Shown one piece after another: positions 26,872 to 34,849 of a stretch of 64,000 nucleotides of DNA. The notes under the pieces are model-generated. The model was not told where the DNA came from and did no database searches. It saw only the letters and a program-made list of their open reading frames with translations. A program made the position numbers and the translations under genes. The first letter of the stretch is position 1. Each line of letters begins with the position of its first letter. The stretch is from Candidatus Sulfotelmatobacter sp. Lineage in GTDB: Bacteria; Eisenbacteria; RBG-16-71-46. The stretch is from positions 27,422-91,421 of the forward strand of contig DATKAB010000045.1 of the NCBI GenBank assembly GCA_035498555.1. Direction: 5' to 3'.

Positions 26872-26882
<11 letters not shown>
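24720..26882 (+). CDS. prsK: PrsK-type membrane sensor histidine kinase
   Basis: At 720 residues its order is: about eight N-terminal membrane helices (residues 10-300), a GAF domain (about 330-480, with FDRLSSDLDLIPV and CAPLMVGDRLIGALWLS), a phosphoacceptor helix with the unusual LHDIKNHISGLSLVVEN (His near 498), and a HATPase domain with NLLTNAREAL near 607, DDGRGMSEE near 645 and GLGLGLAQS near 667. The LHDIKN form of the H-box and this layout are those of the PEP-CTERM-system kinase PrsK. The partner PrsR follows with an 11-base overlap. The signal sensed is unknown. Confidence 0.9.
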
Positions 26883-28275
<1,393 letters not shown>

Positions 28276-28313
28276 GCCGCGCTACAGCCACGATCGAACC
28301 GGCCGGAAACAGT

Positions 28314-28347
28314 TCACCCCGCTCCGGACACTCGCGGAGCGGGGTGA
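28314..28347 (+). terminator. Hairpin terminator of the polysaccharide/exosortase operon
   Basis: A 12-bp perfect stem, TCACCCCGCTCC (28314-28325) with GGAGCGGGGTGA (28336-28347), has a 10-base loop and is followed by CTTTC. It lies 39 bases after the prsR stop. Confidence 0.75.
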
Positions 28348-28481
28348 CTTTCAAATGGGGGACGTCGTTCTCAGCATCGCGGGCCGCACGCGAGTGTCAT
28401 CGAACTAGCCCCCCAACTACCATTGCGTGCCCCGTATGAGATGTTTTCGCCGTCGGGGGGGTTCGGATATTTTCTCGATTC

Positions 28482-28503
28482 GGGCTCGTGAGCTCTTTTT
28501 TTT
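28482..28503 (+). terminator. Weak hairpin with T8 tract upstream of the deoxynucleoside kinase gene (possible attenuator)
   Basis: A short 5-bp stem with loop CGTG (28482-28495) is followed by eight Ts (28496-28503), 31 bases before the next start. It comes after a full terminator, so it would stop only transcripts that begin in 28348-28480, perhaps a small RNA or the leader of the next gene. The surrounding bases are richer in A and T than the rest of the window. I see no clear promoter here. Confidence 0.3.
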
Positions 28504-28534
28504 CTTTCAACCTGGCTGGTGAGGACGGTTCGCT

Positions 28535-29251
28535 TTGCAGCGTCCAAAACTTTCTGAACACGATCCTGACATTCATGGCGGCCCTGTCACCTCTCAGGGC
28601 TATTTTCTCGCAATTGCCGGGAACATCGGGGTGGGGAAGACCGAGCTGACCAATCGGCTGAGCGCCGAGCTGGGCTGGCTCGCCTACTACGAGCCGGTGA
28701 TCAAGAACCCCTACCTCGACATGTTCTACGCCGACATGCCCCGCTGGAGTTTCCATCTCCAGATCTACTTCCTGAGCGAGCGCTTCAAGGCTCAGGTCCA
28801 GATCGGCCAGAGCGCCCTGCCCTTCATCCAGGACCGCACTATCTACGAAGACTCGGAGATCTTCGCCCGCACGCTGCACGAGCAGGGTTCGATGACCGAG
28901 GTGGACTACCGCAACTACACCGCCCTGTTCTCGGTGCTCGCCTCCTACCTGAGGAAGCCCGACCTCGTCATCTACCTCAAGGCGAGTCCCGAGGTGCTGA
29001 TGAAGCGGATCGAGAGGCGGGGACGGGCGAGCGAGGCCGGGATCCAGATCGACTACATCACCCGGCTCAACAACGCCTACGACGACTGGATGAAGCGGGC
29101 CCGGGCCGAGCTCGAGGTGCTCGAAATCGACACCGATCAGATCGCCCTTCAAGGGGAGACGCCCGCCTTCCGACAACTGGTGGAGGATCTCAAGCGCCGC
29201 TATCCCCGGCAGGCCGAGCTCCCGCTCGCCGCGCCGGAGGATAAGCGCTAG
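28535..29251 (+). CDS. Deoxynucleoside kinase (dAK/dGK/dCK family)
   Basis: At 238 residues it has a P-loop GNIGVGKTEL near residue 30, the substrate-site segment YYEPVIKNPYLDMFYADM, the family's conserved catalytic region DRTIYEDSEIFA, and the arginine-rich lid RIERRGRASE. Such kinases phosphorylate deoxyadenosine, deoxyguanosine or deoxycytidine for nucleotide salvage. The start TTG at 28535 is supported by GAGGA 9 bases upstream; no ATG lies in a sensible place. It is a single gene with its own leader. Confidence 0.88.
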   Translation: MQRPKLSEHDPDIHGGPVTSQGYFLAIAGNIGVGKTELTNRLSAELGWLAYYEPVIKNPYLDMFYADMPRWSFHLQIYFLSERFKAQVQIGQSALPFIQDRTIYEDSEIFARTLHEQGSMTEVDYRNYTALFSVLASYLRKPDLVIYLKASPEVLMKRIERRGRASEAGIQIDYITRLNNAYDDWMKRARAELEVLEIDTDQIALQGETPAFRQLVEDLKRRYPRQAELPLAAPEDKR

Positions 29252-29327
29252 GCTCCGACCCACTCGAAATACGCGACTGCAGGCGTTCCGAGTTCGGCCG
29301 CGAGCTCGAAACGGAGGGCACGATCAC

Positions 29328-30497
29328 ATGACTCGAGGCCGGCGACTCGCGTTTCTGCTCCTGCTTGCGGCCGCGAGTCTGTTCGCGTGCTCGGAGAAGC
29401 ACGGCTCCAGCTCCACCGCCCCGCCGGTGACGCCGGCGCTCAAGCTCCAGAGCATCTCCACCGCCCTCAGCACTCCCGTGTTCCTGACCGCGCCGCCCGC
29501 GGACTTCACGCGCCTGTTCGTGGTCGAGAAGCCGGGGCGGATCCGCATCATCAAGAACGGCTCGCTCCTCCCGACCCCGTTCCTCGACATTCACTCGCAG
29601 GTCTCGACCGACACCGAACAGGGGCTGCTCGGGCTCGCGTTCGATCCGGGCTACGCGGCCAACGGCCGTTTCTACGTCAGCTTCAGCGACCTCTCGTGGA
29701 ACGAGCACGTGGTGCGCTATCACGTGAGCGGCAACCCGGATGTGGCCGACCCCACGCCGCTCGACAGCGTGCTCTACACCCCGCACCCCGACACCAATCA
29801 CAACGGCGGCATGCTGGCCTTTGGCCCCGATGGGATGCTGTACGCGAGCTTTGGCGATGGGGGCGGGGGCGGCGACACCTATCACCACAGTCAGACCACC
29901 GACGATCTGCTGGGCTCGATCTCGCGCATGGACGTCCACAACGTTCCCGCGGTGCCGGCCGCGGGAAATCCCGACTTCGGAGCGGGGGCGCGTCCGGAGA
30001 TCTGGGACATCGGACTTCGCAATCCCTGGCGCTTCAGCTTCGATCGCGGCACCGGCGATCTCTACATCGGGGACGTCGGTCAGGATGATCACGAGGAAAT
30101 CGACATCTCGACCGCGGCGGGCGGCGGCGGCAAGGGGGCCAATTACGGCTGGAACATCATGGAAGCGGGCGAGTGCTATCCGCCGGGAAGCGCCTGCAGC
30201 AGCGCGGGCCTCACGCCGCCGATGCTCGAGTACGATCACGGCGAAGGCTGCGCGGTGATCGGCGGCTACGTCTATCGTGGCAGCGCCCTGCCCGGCCTGC
30301 TCGGCACCTACTTCTACGGCGACAACTGCGCACACTGGGTGCGCAGCTTCCGCCTCAGTGGATTCACGGTGACCGAGAAGACCGACTGGCCGACCCTGGA
30401 TCCCGGCAGCAGCATTACCAGCTTCGGCGAGGACGCCCGCGGCGAGATCTACGTCCTCACCCTGGCCGGCGGCGTCTACAAGATCGTGGCGCAGTAG
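29328..30497 (+). CDS. PQQ-type sugar dehydrogenase-like lipoprotein (soluble aldose/sorbosone dehydrogenase family)
   Basis: At 389 residues it starts with a lipoprotein signal ending at Cys21 (AAASLFAC). The rest is a six-bladed beta-propeller of the glucose/sorbosone dehydrogenase family: LFVVEKPGRIRIIKNGSLLP, EQGLLGLAFDPGYAANGRFY, NHNGGMLAFGPDGMLYASFG, GLRNPWRFSFDRGTGDLYIG, and GGYVYRGSALPGL. Members oxidise aldose sugars outside the cytoplasm with PQQ, but many homologues in such genomes have no proven activity. GGAGG lies 9 bases before the ATG. It converges on ileS, with 13 bases between the two stops. Confidence 0.85.
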   Translation: MTRGRRLAFLLLLAAASLFACSEKHGSSSTAPPVTPALKLQSISTALSTPVFLTAPPADFTRLFVVEKPGRIRIIKNGSLLPTPFLDIHSQVSTDTEQGLLGLAFDPGYAANGRFYVSFSDLSWNEHVVRYHVSGNPDVADPTPLDSVLYTPHPDTNHNGGMLAFGPDGMLYASFGDGGGGGDTYHHSQTTDDLLGSISRMDVHNVPAVPAAGNPDFGAGARPEIWDIGLRNPWRFSFDRGTGDLYIGDVGQDDHEEIDISTAAGGGGKGANYGWNIMEAGECYPPGSACSSAGLTPPMLEYDHGEGCAVIGGYVYRGSALPGLLGTYFYGDNCAHWVRSFRLSGFTVTEKTDWPTLDPGSSITSFGEDARGEIYVLTLAGGVYKIVAQ

Positions 30498-30510
30498 CGG
30501 CCCGCGATCC

Positions 30511-33366
30511 TCAGCCCTTCCCGGCTCCCGACAGCGACTCGAGCACCGAACGGCAGCGAGCGCAGAGGCCGGCCTCCGACACGTCGTCGCGGTGGTTCCA
30601 GCAGCGTTCGCATTTCCTGAAGCGATCGCCCGCCGGCCGCGCCATCGCCGAGAAGGCCGCCGCGCCGCCGCCGGCGGCCGCCGCCACTCGTTGCGGAGCG
30701 ATCTCGAGCGCGGCCACCATCAGAAAGTCGCGCAGCTCGGGGGCAAAGCGCGAGAGCCAGCTCTCCGAATCGGGCGCCGACAGCGTCACCGCCGCCTCCT
30801 GGGTGGTGGCGATGGTCTTGGCTGCGCGAAGCGGCTCGATCGCGCTGTTGACCACCGCGCGTACTTCCAGCAGCCGCTCCCACAGCGCGGGCTCCGCGGC
30901 ATGCGCCGCGATCGGCCCGAGCACCGCCAGGTGCACGCTCTCCTGCTCGCGAACCAGGGCCGGATGGTGCTGCCAGACCTCCTCGGCGGTGAATACCAGC
31001 GCGGGGCCGGCCAGCACGCACAGGTCGTGAAGCGCGCGCCACAACACGGTCTGCGCGGAACGACGTGCCGGATCGTTGCGTCCCAGCGTGTAGAGCCGAT
31101 CCTTCGCCACGTCGAGGAACGCGGCCGAGAGATGAACCGTGCAGACGTCGAGCAGCAGATCGAGGACGCGATGGAACTCGAGGCGTGAGTAGGCCGACCG
31201 CATCTGATCGACGCGACCCGCCAGAAAATCGTGAAACGCGCGGTCCACCTCGGTGAGCGCGGCGTGCGGCACCGAGTGCGCGGCCGGGTCGAAGTCGCTC
31301 AGGTTGCCGAGCAGGAATCGGAACGTATTGCGCACTTTCCGGTAGGCCTCCGCGACCCGCACCAGGATCTCATCACCGACGCGGACGTCGCTTCGCCAGT
31401 CGGTGGCCAGCGCCCACCAGCGCACGATCTCCGCGCCCGAGCGTTTCACGATGTCCATCGGCGCGATCACGTTGCCCAGCGACTTGTGCATGGCGCGGCC
31501 CTGCGCGTCCAGCACCCAGCCGTGGGTGTAGACCTCGGTGTAGGGCGGGCGGTCCGTGCAGCCGATCCCGACCATCAGCGACGAGTTGAACCAGCCGCGA
31601 TGCTGGTCGGGTCCCTCGAGGTACGCCACGCCCTCGCCGGCCGCCGCACGCCGGAGTGCCTGATCGAGCCGCGGGGCGAGGTCGGGATGGGAGACGCGCA
31701 CCGCCCGGTGCGTGCATCCGGAATCGAACCAGACATCGAGGATGTCGGTTTCCTTGCGAAACGGACCGGCGGCGCCACAGTGCTCGCACTTCATCCCCGC
31801 CGGCAGGAAGTCCTCGACCGGCTTCTCGAACCACGTGTCGGAGCCGCTCTGGCGCGTGATCTCCGCCGCCCGCGCCATGACGCGGGGGTCGAGCAGCGCT
31901 TCACCGCAGCTCTCGCAGTAGACCGCCGGGATCCCGACGCCCCACGAACGCTGGCGGGACAGACACCAGTCGGGCCGCCCGCGCACCGATTCGCGAATCC
32001 GATTGCGGGAACTTCCCGGATCCCAGCTCACCGCGCGCTCGATGGCGTCCAGCGCGCGCTGCCGATGCGTCAACCTCGCGCCGCCCTCGAGCGGCTCCGG
32101 CGCATGATCAATGATCATGAACCATTGCTTGGTGGCGCGGAAGATCACCGGCTGGCGGCAGCGCCAGCAGTGCGGGTAGGAATGAGTGATCGTACCCTTC
32201 GACAGCAGCCGGCCGCGCTCGGCGAGCCAGGCGATGATGTCGTCGTTGACCTCGAGCACGCTCCGGCCGACGAACGGTTCGGCTCCCGCCGTGAATCGGC
32301 CGGCCTCGTCCACCGGACAGAGCACGCCGAGTCCGTGCTTCTGTCCGATCTGAAAGTCCTCCTTGCCGTGGCCCGGAGCGGTGTGAACGATGCCGGTGCC
32401 GTCTTCCATGCTCACGAACGGCGTGCCGTCCACCACCTGCGACTCGTTGCCCCACGGGCCTTCGAACACGAGCCCGACGAGGTCGCGCCCGGGAAGCTCC
32501 GCTTCGACGGTGGCGCCGGCGAGACCGGCCGCCTCCGCGAACGCCGCGGCGCGTTCCTTCGCCACCAGCAGGCGCCGCTCGCCATCGCGCAGTACCACGT
32601 AGGCCGAGCCGGGATTCACCATCAGGCCGAGATTGGCGGGCAGGGTCCAGGGCGTCGTGGTCCACGCCACCGCCGCCACGCCGGGGAATCGCTTCAGTAG
32701 GCCGCCCTGGTCCCGGAGCAACGGGAACGCGACATGGATCGAAGGCGAGGCGTCATCCTGATACTCGATCTCGGCTTCGGCGAGGGCGGTGCGATCGGTG
32801 GGGCACCAGTGGATGGAGCGGAGCCCGCGCTGCACGTAGCCGCGGTCGGCGAGGCGCGCGAAGGTCTCGAGGATCGTGGCCTCGAAGTCCGAGCTCATGG
32901 TGAGGTAGGGGCGGCTCCAATCGCCCCACACTCCGAGGCGTTCGAACTCCTCGCGCTGGACGCCGACCCATTCCATCGCGTACTCGCGGCAGCGCCGGCG
33001 CAACGTCACACGATCGGGTTGCTGCTTCTTCTCGCGGAACTCCCGGCCCACCTGGATCTCGATCGGCATGCCGTGATTGTCCCAACCGGGCACGAACGGA
33101 GAATCGAAGCCGCGCATCGAAGCCTGCCGCACGGATGCGTCCTTCCAGATCTTGTTCGCGGCCGTTCCCATGTGGAGGTGGGCATTCGAATAGGGCGGAC
33201 CGTCGTGAAGGATCCAGACCGGCGAGCCCCGGCGCGCCGCGGCGAGCTTGCTCTCGATCTGCCGCTCCTTCCACCACCCGAGACGTGCCGGCTCTCGCTG
33301 CTGGAGATCCGCCTTCATCGGGAACTCGGTGCTCGGCAGGTTCAGCGTGTCGCGATAGCCGGCCAT
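30511..33366 (-). CDS. ileS: Isoleucyl-tRNA synthetase
   Basis: At 951 residues it has the usual bacterial length. The HIGH-type motif is HDGPPYSNAHLHMGT, the editing (CP1) domain is complete (AVAWTTTPWTLPANLG), and the tryptophan-containing WFDSGCTHRAV precedes the signature loop. That loop reads AMHKSLGN, while most homologues have KMSKSLGN. The C-terminal zinc site is CERCWNH with LCARCRS. The true start is the ATG at 33366, with GGAGG 8 bases upstream; the longer open frame to 33651 runs through the T-box leader. Expression is predicted to be switched by uncharged tRNA-Ile through that leader. Confidence 0.95.
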   Translation of the reverse strand: MAGYRDTLNLPSTEFPMKADLQQREPARLGWWKERQIESKLAAARRGSPVWILHDGPPYSNAHLHMGTAANKIWKDASVRQASMRGFDSPFVPGWDNHGMPIEIQVGREFREKKQQPDRVTLRRRCREYAMEWVGVQREEFERLGVWGDWSRPYLTMSSDFEATILETFARLADRGYVQRGLRSIHWCPTDRTALAEAEIEYQDDASPSIHVAFPLLRDQGGLLKRFPGVAAVAWTTTPWTLPANLGLMVNPGSAYVVLRDGERRLLVAKERAAAFAEAAGLAGATVEAELPGRDLVGLVFEGPWGNESQVVDGTPFVSMEDGTGIVHTAPGHGKEDFQIGQKHGLGVLCPVDEAGRFTAGAEPFVGRSVLEVNDDIIAWLAERGRLLSKGTITHSYPHCWRCRQPVIFRATKQWFMIIDHAPEPLEGGARLTHRQRALDAIERAVSWDPGSSRNRIRESVRGRPDWCLSRQRSWGVGIPAVYCESCGEALLDPRVMARAAEITRQSGSDTWFEKPVEDFLPAGMKCEHCGAAGPFRKETDILDVWFDSGCTHRAVRVSHPDLAPRLDQALRRAAAGEGVAYLEGPDQHRGWFNSSLMVGIGCTDRPPYTEVYTHGWVLDAQGRAMHKSLGNVIAPMDIVKRSGAEIVRWWALATDWRSDVRVGDEILVRVAEAYRKVRNTFRFLLGNLSDFDPAAHSVPHAALTEVDRAFHDFLAGRVDQMRSAYSRLEFHRVLDLLLDVCTVHLSAAFLDVAKDRLYTLGRNDPARRSAQTVLWRALHDLCVLAGPALVFTAEEVWQHHPALVREQESVHLAVLGPIAAHAAEPALWERLLEVRAVVNSAIEPLRAAKTIATTQEAAVTLSAPDSESWLSRFAPELRDFLMVAALEIAPQRVAAAAGGGAAAFSAMARPAGDRFRKCERCWNHRDDVSEAGLCARCRSVLESLSGAGKG

Positions 33367-33382
33367 CGAAAACCTCCGCCGG

Positions 33383-33655
33383 GAAAATGAAAACGCCCCA
33401 CCCGATTCCGGTTGGGGCGACGCAGGTCGCGGTGCCACCCAACTTCGCGCGCGCCTCGCGGCGCGAGCCTCGTGGACCGGGCGCGAGGCGCGGTCCGACC
33501 CATTTCGGCGGGCTTCCGTCCGAGCCTCAGGCGGCGCGTCGCGTCGCTTCGGTCGGCGGCTCGGGGGTGATGTTCGCCGCGCCGGTGGGTATCGGGCTTC
33601 CACCATCCCCGACTCGCTGGAACTCCGCACGCGGGTACTCGTCCCCGTCACAGCC
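33383..33655 (-). promoter_or_regulatory. T-box riboswitch (Ile specifier, transcription-terminating) controlling ileS
   Basis: Read on the minus strand, the leader has a Stem I with the GAG bulge and GGGGATGGTGGAAGCCC. The specifier loop GAACATCACCCCCGAG holds ATC at 33571-33569, an isoleucine codon followed by A as in other T-boxes. The T-box element GGGTGGCACCGCGACC lies at 33440-33425. It is followed by the terminator stem CGCCCCA/TGGGGCG (33419-33413 with 33400-33394) and TTTTCATTTTC. In the known mechanism, uncharged tRNA-Ile pairs with specifier and T-box and prevents termination. All parts are in the right order and spacing, and the gene served is ileS. The base after TGG is C; see findings. 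Confidence 0.92.
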
Positions 33656-33669
33656 TTGAATGCCGGGCG

Positions 33670-33698
33670 AAGCTGCCATGCCCGGCGACCCGGGTCAA
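33670..33698 (-). promoter_or_regulatory. Possible promoter of the ileS T-box transcript
   Basis: On the minus strand TTGACC (33698-33693) is followed after 17 bases by CAGCTT (33675-33670). The -35 is good and the -10 weak. The expected start near 33663 lies just before the T-box Stem I. The -35 overlaps the stop codon of the M23 peptidase gene. The -10 region lies within the loop of a GCCGGGC/GCCCGGC inverted repeat (33662-33686). Confidence 0.4.
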
Positions 33699-34849
33699 GG
33701 AGCGGCGTCCCTCCCCCGGGCCCGCGGGGCGGGGGCGGCGGGCGCCAGGTCGGCGATCAACAGCACCGCGTCCAGTGCGTGCGGCGGAGCCTCGCGACGA
33801 GCCAGGTCGGACGGGTCACGATCCGGGCTCGCCTGCCCGAGGATCTCGCGACACACCGAGCGGAACTGGCGGTCGGGCGCCGGCCGCGCCGGCAGCGCCG
33901 CGCCGATCATCTCGAGCCGGCGCAGGTCGCGCGCCAGCTCCTCCCAGCTCACCGTCTCTCCGGGGGTCGCTCGCGATCGTTCGGGCAGGAGGCCCGCCGC
34001 GATCAACGAATCGCGCAGGGTGAGGTCGGCTTCCGGGAGCAGGGTCCACTGATGGGCGCCCGCGACCGCCAGCATGCGCCACCATTCGGCGTGCCGCAGA
34101 GCGCTGGCCGGCGTGACCAGCGAATCGGCCAGGAGCCCGGCGTACGCCGCCCAGTCCCACCACGGCGCGAGCGAATCGGCGCGCGCCGCGGCCGGGAGGC
34201 GGTCCGCGACGAACGAGAGCGGGTCCACGACCCGCGTGTCCTGCCAGGGTGCGGAAGGATCGTCGGCCAGCCGGACCTCGAAATGGAGGTGCGGGCTGGT
34301 CGCGCGGCCGGTTCTCCCGACACGTCCGAGCACGCCGCCGGCCAGCACCGACTGGCCGGGGCGAACCCGGATCGTGCCGGCGGCGAGATGGGCGTAGACG
34401 CTGTAAGCGACCTGTCCGTCGCACAGGCGGTGCCCCAATACCACGTAGCGGCCGTAGCCGCTGTTGTAGCCGCGCCGCGGCGCCGCCACCACCAGCCCGG
34501 TGGCCGCCGCGCGAACCAGGTCGCCGCCGTGACCGCAACTGAGATCAGCGCCCTGATGCGTTCGAGTGCCGAGGTCGGGGCCACCGATGTTCCGGCTCAG
34601 TCGGTAGCCGGCGGAGGAGCCGGCAGCGGCCAGCTGGAAATCGCGGGCGTTGCCGACCGGATATCGCCACGCGCCGCTCCAGCACCAGCGGTCGGCCAGT
34701 TCGGCGGAAGCGTGCATCACGCCGCCGGTCGGAAGCGGCGGAACCGGTGCGATCTGCCCCCGGGCGTCGGGAGCGGAGCCGAGCACCGCCGCGCCTGCGA
34801 GCGCGACGCTCGCCCAGATCGCGTGACGGAGCCCGATCCGCCCCTTCAT
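33695..34849 (-). CDS. M23-family (LytM) metallopeptidase, secreted
   Basis: At 384 residues it has a signal peptide (AIWASVALAGAAVLGSAPDA, cut after ARG or nearby). The LytM zinc domain has HQGADLSC (His and Asp ligands), GYGRYVVLGH, YAHLAAGTIRVRPGQSVLAG and SPHLHFEVRL. M23 enzymes cut peptidoglycan cross-bridges or other peptides, and some lack activity and serve as regulators; here the ligands HxxxD and HLH are all present. About 170 residues follow the domain and are not recognised. The ATG at 34849 overlaps the stop of the upstream M6 gene. Confidence 0.88.
   Translation of the reverse strand: MKGRIGLRHAIWASVALAGAAVLGSAPDARGQIAPVPPLPTGGVMHASAELADRWCWSGAWRYPVGNARDFQLAAAGSSAGYRLSRNIGGPDLGTRTHQGADLSCGHGGDLVRAAATGLVVAAPRRGYNSGYGRYVVLGHRLCDGQVAYSVYAHLAAGTIRVRPGQSVLAGGVLGRVGRTGRATSPHLHFEVRLADDPSAPWQDTRVVDPLSFVADRLPAAARADSLAPWWDWAAYAGLLADSLVTPASALRHAEWWRMLAVAGAHQWTLLPEADLTLRDSLIAAGLLPERSRATPGETVSWEELARDLRRLEMIGAALPARPAPDRQFRSVCREILGQASPDRDPSDLARREAPPHALDAVLLIADLAPAAPAPRARGRDAAP

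Noticed and set aside
33425..33440. TGGCAC box that resembles a sigma-54 -24 element
   Set aside because: The spacing to the next GC does not fit the -12 element, and the bases are part of the conserved T-box.
33367..33651. N-terminal extension of IleS by 95 residues
   Set aside because: The sequence is the T-box leader; the ATG at 33366 has a good ribosome-binding site and gives the normal family start.
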